64,000 bases of DNA from contig CAWKGV010000022.1 in NCBI GenBank assembly GCA_963849305.1, forward strand, positions 248,001 to 312,000. Direction: 5' to 3'. A program made the translations under genes and the position numbers. Positions 52,927-61,282 of this stretch are shown piece by piece (the stretch's first letter is position 1; the number at the start of each line of letters is the position of its first letter). The DNA comes from CAWKGV01 sp963849305 (GTDB taxonomy: Bacteria; Pseudomonadota; Alphaproteobacteria; Acetobacterales; Acetobacteraceae). The notes below the pieces were generated by a model. The model was not told the origin of the DNA. It saw only the letters and a program-made list of their open reading frames with translations, and did not search any database.

Positions 52927-53187
52927 TCATAGGGCGGTTCGGCGCCCGACGATGGCATGGTAGATGATGAGCACCACGATCGCGCCGATGACGGCGACCA
53001 GGAAGCTCCAGGGGTTGAAGCCGGTAACGCCCACCGCGCCGAAGACGTTGAAGATGAACCCTCCGACCAATGCTCCGACGATCCCGAGCACGATGTCGAG
53101 GAGGAAGCCCTCGCCCTGCCGGTTGACGATGAAGCTCGCCACGAAGCCGGCGATCAATCCAAGGACCACCCAGGCGATGATCGACAT
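52927..53187 (-). CDS. GlsB/YeaQ/YmgE-family stress-response membrane protein
   Basis: 86 residues, three hydrophobic helices with glycine-rich faces: MSIIAWVVLGLIAGFVASFIV, LLDIVLGIVGALVGGFIFNVFG and FLVAVIGAIVVLIIYHAIVG. This is the transglycosylase-associated (GlsB/YeaQ) family, induced by general stress in many bacteria. AAGGAGAAAGG lies upstream of the ATG. Function unknown beyond envelope stress. Confidence 0.92.
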   Translation of the reverse strand: MSIIAWVVLGLIAGFVASFIVNRQGEGFLLDIVLGIVGALVGGFIFNVFGAVGVTGFNPWSFLVAVIGAIVVLIIYHAIVGRRTAL

Positions 53188-53206
53188 TTGCCTTTCTCCT
53201 TCCGGT

Positions 53207-54112
53207 TTATGGAGCGACCATACCGCGGACCGTCAGGCGCCGCCGCGGCGATGCCAAGGCGCCGCCGATGCAGGCCGCGATCGCATCGAGCAGCAACACC
53301 CCGAACGTCGCGTAGGCGGCCCGCGACGCGGCCGCGGCCGCATCATCAGCGGCGGTCTTCGCGGTCTGGACCAGGTTCTGCCGTACCTGCTCGAAGCGCG
53401 CCTGAGCCGTGTCGAACCGTTTGGCCGCTTCATCATGGCTGATATTCATTTGCGCGGCCATGATGTCGATGATCCTGCTCTTGGCCTGCGTCGCGCGGTC
53501 GCCGCCAGCCACCAGATCGGGAAGTGCCGCCGCGATTGCCTTGGTCGCATCCTGCTTGCTCATTGTGGCGGGACTGGGAGTGGTGGGCTGCAAGAACTCC
53601 TGGGCCTGTTGCTGGATCACGTCGGGCGTGAGGCCGACGGCAGAGGTCAGTTGCGGCGCGGCCTCCTTGATACCCTGGCTAGCGACCGAGATCGTGTGGC
53701 CGACGACCGAGAACGCCCCGCCGATCGCGCCACCAACCGCCGAGGTCAGCAGATAGAACGTGACCAGCACGGCAACGCCCCATATCACCAGCCCATGCAG
53801 CACGCCGTCGTAGCGAGTCGCGACCCCGGCGAGCCGCGCGGCCACGTAGCTGCCGAAGACGAAGGCGATGATGGTGCTGACCAGCCACCAAAGCCCCGCG
53901 CCGATGCTGAGGCTGCTGGCGGCCGGCGCGCCGCCGGACGGGGACACGAGGCCCAGGCCAACGCCTGCGCCAAGCACGCCCAGCAACAATTCTACGGCGA
54001 TCACCACGAAAGCGCCGGCGAATATCGCCGACCAGGCGACCCGCGGACGGGCCCGGTCGGACGTGTCAACGACGCGATCAGTCGAAAGCATCTGATCCGA
54101 CGTGGTGGACAT
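53207..54112 (-). CDS. Hypothetical integral membrane protein
   Basis: 301 residues. Four membrane segments are predicted: about 25-56 (WSAIFAGAFVVIAVELLLGVLGAGVGLGLV), 72-93, 105-130 and 272-292. A cytosolic or periplasmic helical region of about 120 residues lies between the third and fourth and is rich in Ala, Gln and Lys. No family name can be given with certainty; similar proteins occur next to GlsB and CsbD genes in Acetobacteraceae and Rhizobiales. 19 bases separate its stop from the GlsB gene start, so they are probably one transcript. Confidence 0.7.
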   Translation of the reverse strand: MSTTSDQMLSTDRVVDTSDRARPRVAWSAIFAGAFVVIAVELLLGVLGAGVGLGLVSPSGGAPAASSLSIGAGLWWLVSTIIAFVFGSYVAARLAGVATRYDGVLHGLVIWGVAVLVTFYLLTSAVGGAIGGAFSVVGHTISVASQGIKEAAPQLTSAVGLTPDVIQQQAQEFLQPTTPSPATMSKQDATKAIAAALPDLVAGGDRATQAKSRIIDIMAAQMNISHDEAAKRFDTAQARFEQVRQNLVQTAKTAADDAAAAASRAAYATFGVLLLDAIAACIGGALASPRRRLTVRGMVAP

Positions 54113-54130
54113 AGCATTGCTCCTTCTCCC

Positions 54131-54144
54131 CTCCCTTGCGGGAG
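54131..54144. repeat. CTCCC-TTGC-GGGAG inverted repeat
   Basis: Arms 54131-54135 and 54140-54144 around TTGC, flanked by more C-rich and G-rich sequence. Same family as 26593-26613. Lies just upstream of the membrane-protein gene start and downstream of the small csbD gene. Confidence 0.55.
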
Positions 54145-54188
54145 AGGCCGGGGGAATGGGTCGAAGTCAGAGCCAAATCAGCCGCTGG

Positions 54189-54371
54189 CTACTCCTTCAG
54201 CGTGTCGCGCACGCTGTCCTTGACGCTGCCGGCGGTGTTCTGCGTTTTCCCGGCGGCCTTGTCGGTCGCCCCTTCGGCTTGGGTCTTGGCATCGCCCGTG
54301 ACCTTGCCGATCGCCTCCTTGACGGAGCCCTTCACCTGCTTGCCAGCACCTTCGATCCGATCCTTATCCAT
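54189..54371 (-). CDS. CsbD family protein
   Basis: 60 residues from ATG 54371 with AAGGTGGAAC before it. DKDRIEGAGKQVKGSVKEAIGKVTGD is the CsbD signature, followed by a second similar amphipathic unit (EGATDKAAGKTQNTAGSVKDSVRD). Small, hydrophilic, probably disordered or helical. CsbD is controlled by the general stress sigma factor in B. subtilis. First gene of the stress island in the direction of transcription. Confidence 0.9.
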   Translation of the reverse strand: MDKDRIEGAGKQVKGSVKEAIGKVTGDAKTQAEGATDKAAGKTQNTAGSVKDSVRDTLKE

Positions 54372-54437
54372 GGCAGTTCCACCTTTCAGGTTGTAGCCGC
54401 CGATGGGAGATAGGGAGGGGTGCTCTTTCAAACAGAG

Positions 54438-54468
54438 GCAAATGCACTAACTTGTTTAGTGCGTTTGC
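54438..54468. promoter_or_regulatory. 13-base-pair dyad between the PAS-LuxR gene and csbD
   Basis: GCAAATGCACTAA (54438-54450) pairs with TTAGTGCGTTTGC (54456-54468) across CTTGT with one T-G pair. It lies eight bases beyond the PAS-LuxR stop and about 67 bases before csbD. No T-tract follows on the minus strand, so an operator for the adjacent LuxR-type regulator is at least as likely as a terminator. Confidence 0.55.
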
Positions 54469-54475
54469 TCCGGGA

Positions 54476-55993
54476 TCACGTTCCGCGCCGGACGTCCTTC
54501 GATGGCGGTCGCAGTTGGTCGCCCGTGAAGCCGCGCTCGCGGGCCCAGACGATGGCGGCACTGCGCCTGTGCACATCGATCTTGGCGTAAATCGCGGATA
54601 CTTGATTGCGTACCGTGTTGCGCGACAGGCCAAGCGCCGCCGCGATCTCCCCGTCGGCCAAACCCTGGCAGATCAGTCCTAGCACCTCGCGTTCGCGCGC
54701 GGTCAGATCCCGCGAAGTCGCTTGCGCCCTGTTCGAGCCGTGTGGCTGTCGCAAGTTCGCGAGCTTCTCGATTACGGATCGGCTGAACCAGGACGCGTCC
54801 TGCATCACCGCCTCGATCGCTGCCATAAGATCGACCTCGGAACGCTTCCGCTCGGTGATGTCCTGCATGACGCTCAGCACGCACGCCTGGCCATGGATCG
54901 TGACCGTCTCGGCTGAAACCAGGCACTCGATTGCATCACCGTTCTTGGTTCGGACCTGAATTTCAAAATTGCGCACGCTGCCCGTCTTCACCAACTCTTG
55001 TTCCAACCGGTGGCGCGCCGCCGGGCTTTCCCACACGCCGATTTCCGCCGCGCTCCGCCCGACCACTTGCTCGGCGGTGTAGCCGGTGACCGCTAAGTAC
55101 GCTTCGTTCACATCAAGGATGCGGAAATCCGGCAATGTGCCGATCGTCGTCGGCACCGGGGTCAGCTTGAACGAGGTCGAGAAGCGTTCCTCGCTTTGCC
55201 GCAACGCGTCTTCGGCTTTCTTCCGAGGATCGAGGTCCATGAACGTGAAGAGCATACAGCGCTCCTCGCCGATCTCGATCGGTTGGCCGGCGACGATCAC
55301 CGGCTTGCTTGTGCCTCCGGGCAATTTCAGGTGCGCTTCCATCTGGGCGATCGTGCGCCCCTCGTTCAGCCGTTCGACTGCCAGTTCCTTGTTCTCGGCC
55401 TGCTCTAGCACGTCGATTTCGTACACCGACCGGCCGATCACGTCCTCGCGCGTGTAGCCGGTCATTTCCTGGAAACCCTGGTTGACCTTGACGTAGCGCA
55501 AGTCCGAGAGCCGGCAGATGATGGCCGGCGCCGGGTTGGCATTGAAGGTCTTTTCGAATCGCTCCTCGGCGTCGAAGCGGTCGGTGTCGTCGTGCAGCAC
55601 CAACACCAGGCAATCCGGATTGCCGGCGGTGTCGGTGAGCACGAGGCTCCTGATCCGATGCACCCAGCTTGGCTCGGCATCTCCGGCCCGAGCCACCTCG
55701 ACCGTCACATCCCTGAATGCCTCGCCGGCGATCACGCGATCCATCGGGTAATCCCCGGCCGACAATCGATGATGGTTGCGGTACCGCAGTTCGAACCTTT
55801 GCCGGTATTCGGTTACGGTCGCGCCCAGTTCCTCGCGCGCCTCGATACCGTGCATCGCCAGGGCCGCTTCGTTGGCCCACACGATGCTCTGATCGGGATC
55901 GACCAGGATCACCCCTTCACTCAGGCCGGCGATAATCTGTTGGAGCTGGCGCCGGTCGGCGCGCTGGCGAGGAATCGTCTCGGTGTCGCTCAT
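54476..55993 (-). CDS. PAS-PAS-PAS-LuxR transcriptional regulator
   Basis: 505 residues. Three PAS domains at about 15-135 (LSEGVILVDPDQSIVWANEAALAM), 145-265 (PAPAIICRLSDLRYVKVNQGFQEMTGYTREDVIGRSVYEI) and 275-395 (VPTTIGTLPDFRILDVNEAYLAVTGYTAEQVVGRSAAEI) lead into a LuxR/GerE HTH at about 430-490 (LTAREREVLGLICQGLADGEIAAALGLSRNTVRNQVSAIYAKIDVHRRSAAIVWARE). No histidine kinase or receiver domain. It should sense redox, light or a ligand and bind DNA directly. The start overlaps the stop of the ABC ATPase gene (ATGA), so it is the fourth cistron of the transporter operon. Confidence 0.9.
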   Translation of the reverse strand: MSDTETIPRQRADRRQLQQIIAGLSEGVILVDPDQSIVWANEAALAMHGIEAREELGATVTEYRQRFELRYRNHHRLSAGDYPMDRVIAGEAFRDVTVEVARAGDAEPSWVHRIRSLVLTDTAGNPDCLVLVLHDDTDRFDAEERFEKTFNANPAPAIICRLSDLRYVKVNQGFQEMTGYTREDVIGRSVYEIDVLEQAENKELAVERLNEGRTIAQMEAHLKLPGGTSKPVIVAGQPIEIGEERCMLFTFMDLDPRKKAEDALRQSEERFSTSFKLTPVPTTIGTLPDFRILDVNEAYLAVTGYTAEQVVGRSAAEIGVWESPAARHRLEQELVKTGSVRNFEIQVRTKNGDAIECLVSAETVTIHGQACVLSVMQDITERKRSEVDLMAAIEAVMQDASWFSRSVIEKLANLRQPHGSNRAQATSRDLTAREREVLGLICQGLADGEIAAALGLSRNTVRNQVSAIYAKIDVHRRSAAIVWARERGFTGDQLRPPSKDVRRGT

Positions 55994-57054
55994 GGCGATC
56001 CTGGCTTAGGTACAAACGCACCTGCCCGGCTAGTTCCCCCGGCAGCCAGGAACAGGTGGACGTGTTCGGGCCGCACCAGGCCGAGGGCCTGCTCTCCAGC
56101 TCGTGGCGCTCGGTCTATGCTGGCCGAGCGCGACAGTAGGATGTCGAGTGCGACCTCGCCACGCGCGGAGATGCGAAAACCCAGTCCTTCCTCCTGGACG
56201 GCCGTCAGCGTTAGAGGAATTGCGTCGAAGTCCTCCGGCAAAGCTGCTCCGGGGCGAGCGAGCGAGATATCCTCCGAACGGATCGCCACCCCGACCGGCA
56301 GGCCGGGTGACACCCAGTCCGGCGCCCCCGCGCGCAGACGCACTCCTTGCACGTCGATAGTGGCCGAAGCGGTGTCTCGGCTAACGACCGTTCCGGCGAG
56401 CAGATTCCGATATCCGACCAGCCGGGCGGCCTCGGCGCTCACCGGGGCGCCCAAGACCTGCCTTGGCGTCCCCTCCTGCACGATGCGATGGCCAACCATC
56501 AGCGCCATCCAGTCGGCGATGACGGCGAGGTGCGGATCATGCGTCGCTGCCAGCGTGGGCAAGCCAACGCGCCGGACCTGCGCGACCAGCTCGGCCAGGA
56601 TGACATCGCGCGTGGCCGGGTCCAGGGCAGAGGTCGGCTCATCCAGCAGGAGCAATTGGGGATCGCGCGCCAGGGCGCGCGCCAGTGCCACGCGCTGCTG
56701 CTGACCCCCCGACAATGCATCCGGGTAGCGCTCCGCCATCCCTACGATCCCAACCGTGGTCAGGAGTTCCAGCGCCCGGTTCCGCCGATTTCGCCCGCGC
56801 GGCAACGGAAAGGCCACGTTTTCCCACGCCCGAAGATGGGGAAAAAGCCCGTACCCTTGGGGCAAGTAGCCGACCGGTCGTCGCTGGGGGGGCAGGCCGC
56901 CGAACGGCATCCCCTCGGCGGGCAGGAGCCCTGCAACGGCCTTCAATAGGCTGGTCTTTCCTTCCCCGCTCAGTCCCAGCAGCACGGTGAATCCGCGTAG
57001 ATGCAGATAGGCCCGCAACGGAACCGGCCGCTCCAGGCGATAGTCGATTTCCAT
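55990..57054 (-). CDS. ABC transporter ATP-binding protein, molybdate/tungstate type
   Basis: 354 residues. The nucleotide-binding domain has Walker A GLSGEGKTSLL (about 27-37), Q-loop GYLPQGYGLFPHL, signature LSGGQQQRVALARALARDP and Walker B LLLLDEPTSALD with the H-loop in ATHDPH. The C-terminal about 130 residues form TOBE-like beta strands (GVRLRAGAPDWVSPGLPVGVAIRSEDISLA), as in ModC/WtpC. It powers import with the permease and binding protein encoded upstream. The start follows the permease stop directly. Confidence 0.88.
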   Translation of the reverse strand: MEIDYRLERPVPLRAYLHLRGFTVLLGLSGEGKTSLLKAVAGLLPAEGMPFGGLPPQRRPVGYLPQGYGLFPHLRAWENVAFPLPRGRNRRNRALELLTTVGIVGMAERYPDALSGGQQQRVALARALARDPQLLLLDEPTSALDPATRDVILAELVAQVRRVGLPTLAATHDPHLAVIADWMALMVGHRIVQEGTPRQVLGAPVSAEAARLVGYRNLLAGTVVSRDTASATIDVQGVRLRAGAPDWVSPGLPVGVAIRSEDISLARPGAALPEDFDAIPLTLTAVQEEGLGFRISARGEVALDILLSRSASIDRAPRAGEQALGLVRPEHVHLFLAAGGTSRAGAFVPKPGSP

Positions 57055-57864
57055 TTAGAGGATGCCGCGGCGTCGCGAGCGCGTGCCCAGCCAGAGCGGG
57101 AGCGGCATGGCGACTAGAAAGAATAACCAGAGTAGCGGATAGACGGCAGGCAGGCCAATATCCTGGAGATTGACCCAGAGCTTTACCGGAATGCCTCGTG
57201 GATAGTAGGCGATGATGAGAACGATGCCGAACTCGCCGAGCGCCCTGACCCAGGCCAGCGCCAAGCCGGCCACCAGACCCAGCCGGGCCAGCGGCAGCGT
57301 GATTTCCAGAAAGACTTGCCAGGGCTCCTTGCCCAAGGTGAGCGCGATTTGCTCAAGATCCCGCGGCACGCCCTCAAAGGCGGCCCGGGCGGAGAAGACG
57401 TAATAGGGCATCGCGCCGTAGAGTTGCGCCAGCACGAAAGCGGCTGCGCTGTTGGTCAGCACCAGACCAAGGTGTTCTAAAGAGGCACCGACGGCGCTGT
57501 ACGGCCCGTATAGCGAGGTGAGCAGGATGCCCATCGCCAGCGGCGGGGTCAGCAGGGGCAACAGCAGCAGCGCGTCCAACGCCCATTTGCCGCGAAAGTC
57601 GTGGCGCGCCAGCCACCACGCCAAAGGTGTGCCGATGCAGACCATGATCGGTAGCGAGAGCAGCCCGTAACCGACGGAGACCCACACTGCCCCCCAGTCA
57701 CCCGGCGCGAAATGGAACGCCTGCCAATCGGTGGCGAAGGCGAGCGTAATGAACGGCGCCGACAAGAAGACGAGGGCGACCGGCCCAAGCAGGGCGGAGA
57801 CCGGAAGGCGACCGCCGCTCGCACGGTGCTGGAGCGGAACGCCGGCGGCCACGTCGAACGGCAC
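57055..57864 (-). CDS. ABC transporter permease, molybdate/tungstate/sulfate type
   Basis: 269 residues from GTG 57864, which overlaps the binding-protein TAG by one base. Six membrane segments. The binding-protein-dependent EAA motif lies at FEGVPRDLEQIALTLGKEPWQVFLEITLPLARLGLVAGLALAWVRALGEFG, which docks the ATPase, and the last part (GEFGIVLII) is typical of ModB/CysT-like permeases. Single permease, so it would act as a homodimer. Confidence 0.88.
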   Translation of the reverse strand: MPFDVAAGVPLQHRASGGRLPVSALLGPVALVFLSAPFITLAFATDWQAFHFAPGDWGAVWVSVGYGLLSLPIMVCIGTPLAWWLARHDFRGKWALDALLLLPLLTPPLAMGILLTSLYGPYSAVGASLEHLGLVLTNSAAAFVLAQLYGAMPYYVFSARAAFEGVPRDLEQIALTLGKEPWQVFLEITLPLARLGLVAGLALAWVRALGEFGIVLIIAYYPRGIPVKLWVNLQDIGLPAVYPLLWLFFLVAMPLPLWLGTRSRRRGIL

Positions 57865-58778
57865 TAGACCTGCCCGCCCTTTGGCTCCCCGTAGCCATTC
57901 TGCTTGAACGCCTTCCGCGCCTCGGGACTTTGTAGGAACTGGACGAACTTGCCGGCCAGCTCCGGGTCAGGTGCGTTCTTCATCGCCACGGCGTAGAACA
58001 CCAGCGGCTGTGGCGAGATTGTTTCCTCTTTACCGCTCGGCGCTTTGATAGAGATGTGGACCTTGCTGTACCAGTTAGCGACCATCGCGGGATCGCTGAG
58101 GTTGATCTGGTCCGGCAAGGGAATGTACGGCACATGCTGGGAGATGGTGGCGCTCTGGTAGCCGGAGGATGCGTCAAGCTGCCCGGCTTCCAAACGGCTC
58201 AGTAGCGAGGGCTCGGTGAAGATCTGTGCCGGGTTCTCATACCCGCCGAGGATTTTCGATGCGAGGTCCGGCTGGTGGTAGTATTGTTGGGCCAGGATCA
58301 TCGTGAAGATGATGTTCTGCCCTTGAGGGTCGGTCGCCGGATCGGTGCGGCCGAAACGAAGGCCGGGCGCTTCCAGCACCTGCCACCAAGGCGTCTGACC
58401 CGCGGCGGCCTTCTTCAACTCGGGGGCGAAGCGGCTCCTCGGGCTATAGGCGATGACCATCTCGGTGCTGGCGACCGGCGTTGCCTCGCCGACCAGTCCC
58501 GCCTGCTGAAGCACCTTGATCGGACCGGGCGTGACCGAGACGAACACGTCGCTCAGTATCCGCTTGGCCGCCAGCAGGCGGGCCAATCCGTAAGCGCCTT
58601 GGCCGGTGCCCTGATACTGCGCCCCGTTTGCCTTCGCGAACTCCGGCCCCAGGACGCGGTCCATGACCACTCCCATCGAACCGGCGAAGGCCACTCGGAT
58701 CGTGTTCTCCGCGCGGGACGCTGTGGCTTGCAGCAGTGCGGCAGCGAGCACGGTCATGGCGACAAGAGCATGGCGCAT
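57864..58778 (-). CDS. Periplasmic substrate-binding protein, molybdate/tungstate (ModA/WtpA) type
   Basis: 304 residues from ATG 58778. Signal peptide MRHALVAMTVLAAALLQATASRA, then IRVAFAGSMGVVMDRVLGPEFAKANGAQYQGTGQGAYGLARLLAAKRILSDVFVSV. The AGSMG loop and the GQGAYGLARLL region are where oxyanion-binding proteins of this class hold the ligand. FGRTDPATDPQGQN and the C-terminal FVQFLQSPEARKAFKQNGYGEP are also family features. It is the first cistron of the operon. Tungstate versus molybdate cannot be told from sequence; the paoABC enzyme in this window needs molybdenum. Confidence 0.86.
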   Translation of the reverse strand: MRHALVAMTVLAAALLQATASRAENTIRVAFAGSMGVVMDRVLGPEFAKANGAQYQGTGQGAYGLARLLAAKRILSDVFVSVTPGPIKVLQQAGLVGEATPVASTEMVIAYSPRSRFAPELKKAAAGQTPWWQVLEAPGLRFGRTDPATDPQGQNIIFTMILAQQYYHQPDLASKILGGYENPAQIFTEPSLLSRLEAGQLDASSGYQSATISQHVPYIPLPDQINLSDPAMVANWYSKVHISIKAPSGKEETISPQPLVFYAVAMKNAPDPELAGKFVQFLQSPEARKAFKQNGYGEPKGGQV

Positions 58779-59069
58779 GGCGAACTCCCAGTTGTGAACC
58801 GAGCCGAGCACCCTCGGCGATCGCTCGCTTATACGCCAAGCGTTGTGTTCCGTCGAATATACCGGTCGCGCCGTGCCCCGGGCTATTCTCGATTGTGATA
58901 ACGAACGCCTGTTAACGCCGGCAACGCGGCGGGCGCTGGAACCGCAAGCTTCGGTACAGCGCTCTCGCCAGCCGCGAACCAGTCGGCGTAAACTCCGACT
59001 TAAGGCGCGCTAGCGTTTAGCAATCGTAAGGACTGCCGGCAATCAGCACCCACTTGACTGTTGGTCCGC

Positions 59070-60179
59070 TCATGCCGTGGCTCCTTCGCGCGCCCGGCTG
59101 CCAGTTCGGCGCCGCCGCTCGTCGCTCGATCGGGCTGTTTCGAGGTAGGTTTCCAGTTCTTGCGCGCGCGGAAGGGCGGTGTGCCGGTCAAGCGTGCGCG
59201 CCCGGCCGGAAGCGGCGATCGCGTCACGCGCGGGCTCGGGCATGGCGAGAGCGGAAAGCACGTCCGCGCCGTCTGGCGCGAGCACGATGTCGCGCGACGG
59301 GCGGAAGAACGTCTCGATCCCGGGCCAAGGATCGGAAAGGATCGGCGTGCCGCAGGCGCTGGCCTCGAACAGCCGCACGCTCGGGCTATAGCCGGCGAGG
59401 CGCATGTCGGCGCGGGTGACGTTCAGCGCCCAGCCGAGGCTCGAATAGAAGTCGGGGTGCGCGGTCGGCGCCAGGTGCTCGATCCGCTCCACGTTGTCGG
59501 GCCACGCGATCTCCGCTGGGTATTGCGGGCCGGCGACGACGAAGCGGAGATCCGGCCGGCGGCGCGCCGGCTCGATCAGCAGCCGCTCGAGCACGGGCTG
59601 ACGATCGGCGCTGTAAGTGCCGAGGTAGCCGAGATCCCAACGCCGCGCCGCGCCAGTCGGCCGGTGCAACCCCGGATCGACCGCGCAATAGAGCGGGCAG
59701 GCGCGTCGCGCGCCGTGGTCGCGTTCGAGCACCTTCAGCATCGGGCCGCCGGTGAACGACAGATAGAGGTCGAACAGGGGAATTTGCGCGCGTGCGAGAT
59801 AGGCCGAGTCGCCCGCCGCCAGCGCGTGCATCGTTACCGGCGTATCTATGTCATAGAAGCACAGCAAGCGGCGGACGCGCGGCGCCACATTGGCGATGAC
59901 GGCGACCCCGTCCGGCACGAACGAGCCGATGATCACGGCATCGGCCGCGGCGAACTCGCGCGCGAAGCGGTCGAGGTCGGCGCGACGATGATAGAAGCGC
60001 AGCTCGCAGAAGCCGGGCGCGGGCAGGTCGCGGTGCGCCGCGTACCAAGGCTGGTCGCGTTCCAGGAACAGCACCTCGTGGCCGCGCGTCTCCAGCGCGC
60101 GCAGCAGGGCGCGATAGGTGGTCGCGTGCCCGTTGCCCCAGGAGGAGCTGAGCGACAGCCCGAGAACCACGAGCCGCAT
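59070..60179 (-). CDS. Glycosyltransferase, CgeB-like
   Basis: 369 residues, GT-B-like. It begins RLVVLGLSLSSSWGNGHATTYRALLRALETRGHEVLFLERDQPWYAAHRDLP. The C-terminal donor-binding half contains LAPTAHPDFYSSLGWALNVTRADMRLAGYSPSVRLFEASACGTPILSDPWPGIETFF, a pattern of the CgeB/DUF3880 group. Fourth and last of a run of glycosyltransferase genes, 11 bases from the previous one. Donor and acceptor unknown. The upstream half of each gene in the run begins with a very similar SSxWNGxATYYRGLLRAL theme, so they are paralogues. Confidence 0.85.
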   Translation of the reverse strand: MRLVVLGLSLSSSWGNGHATTYRALLRALETRGHEVLFLERDQPWYAAHRDLPAPGFCELRFYHRRADLDRFAREFAAADAVIIGSFVPDGVAVIANVAPRVRRLLCFYDIDTPVTMHALAAGDSAYLARAQIPLFDLYLSFTGGPMLKVLERDHGARRACPLYCAVDPGLHRPTGAARRWDLGYLGTYSADRQPVLERLLIEPARRRPDLRFVVAGPQYPAEIAWPDNVERIEHLAPTAHPDFYSSLGWALNVTRADMRLAGYSPSVRLFEASACGTPILSDPWPGIETFFRPSRDIVLAPDGADVLSALAMPEPARDAIAASGRARTLDRHTALPRAQELETYLETARSSDERRRRTGSRAREGATA

Positions 60180-60190
60180 CGGCCGCCCTC

Positions 60191-61282
60191 CTACGCCGCC
60201 ATCGCGCGCTTGCGCGCGAGCGCGCGACGGAACAGCGCATCGACGGCGCCGGCCCGCTCGGCGTAGGTGTGCCCGGCCAGGATGCGTGCCCGCGCCCGCT
60301 CGCCGATGCGCCGCGCGCGCGCGGGCGTGAGCCCGGCCAGATGGTCCGCCACGTCGCGCCCATCGCGAGCCACCAAGACTTCCTCGTCCGGCGCCAGGAA
60401 CTGCTCGATGCCCTTCCAGGCGTCGGTGATCAGGCAGGCGCCGGCGCCGGCGGCCTCGAACACCCGCGTCGCCGGACAGAAGCCCATTATCGCCATGCTA
60501 TCGCGCGCGACGTTCAGCACCGCGAGCGCCGAGGCGTTGAATGCGTTGTGCCGCTCCGTGCCCACGTGCCCGAGCAGCCGAACATTGGACGGGAGTCCCT
60601 TGTCCTCCCAACCGGAGCCGCCCAGCAGGAAGCCTCGCTCGGGCAAACGCGTCGCGGGATCGAAGAAGAACGCTCCAGCGCGTGCCTCGCGATCCGGCAT
60701 CCGGTTGGCGAGGAATGACAGGTCCGCCGCGAGGTCGGGTTCCGGCGGCACGGGGAAGTGCGTGGTCGGATCGAGCGCGTTGTAAATCGGCTGGCACGCG
60801 GCGGCGCCAAATCCCCGATAGGCGCGCTCGACCGGCGCGCCGCCGCCATAAGTCAGCACCAGATCGAGGCACGGCAGTATCCGGTGCAACGGATGCGCCG
60901 CGTCCGCGCCCAGCTCGGCGAGCGTGGCCGGCGCATCCACGTCCCAGAACACGCGCAGCGCCCCCGCGCGCGGGGCGGTCAGCAACCCGTCCAGCAAGGC
61001 ATCGTCGAACACGCCGACGCCACTGGCCTTGACGACCACATCCGCGGCCGCCGCCTCCGCCAGCACCCGGCGCACGCCCTCCTCGGAGGCCGGGTAGACC
61101 ACGGAGCGGGCCCATGCGGGCGGGGCGATGTCGCGATGGGCCTGTCGGTCGAAGGCGTCGGGCTCGTAAAAAGTGATTCCCCAGCCATGCAGGGCCAACT
61201 GTCGCAGCAGGCCGCGATAATAAGTTGCAGCGCCGTTCCAATAGCATGAGACCAGGCTCGATCCGTAGAAGGCGATCCGCAT
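60191..61282 (-). CDS. Glycosyltransferase, CgeB-like
   Basis: 363 residues from ATG 61282, which overlaps the preceding stop (TGATG). N-terminus MRIAFYGSSLVSCYWNGAATYYRGLLRQLALHGWGITFYEPDAFDRQAHRDI; C-terminal RHNAFNASALAVLNVARDSMAIMGFCPATRVFEAAGAGACLITDAWKGIEQFLAPDEEVLVARDGRDVADHLAGL, with a conserved E-A-x-G-x-G-A donor-binding region. Clear paralogue of its downstream neighbour (same architecture, same EDSMAIMG/TRADMRLAGYSP position). Probably adds a sugar to the same glycan. Confidence 0.86.
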   Translation of the reverse strand: MRIAFYGSSLVSCYWNGAATYYRGLLRQLALHGWGITFYEPDAFDRQAHRDIAPPAWARSVVYPASEEGVRRVLAEAAAADVVVKASGVGVFDDALLDGLLTAPRAGALRVFWDVDAPATLAELGADAAHPLHRILPCLDLVLTYGGGAPVERAYRGFGAAACQPIYNALDPTTHFPVPPEPDLAADLSFLANRMPDREARAGAFFFDPATRLPERGFLLGGSGWEDKGLPSNVRLLGHVGTERHNAFNASALAVLNVARDSMAIMGFCPATRVFEAAGAGACLITDAWKGIEQFLAPDEEVLVARDGRDVADHLAGLTPARARRIGERARARILAGHTYAERAGAVDALFRRALARKRAMAA

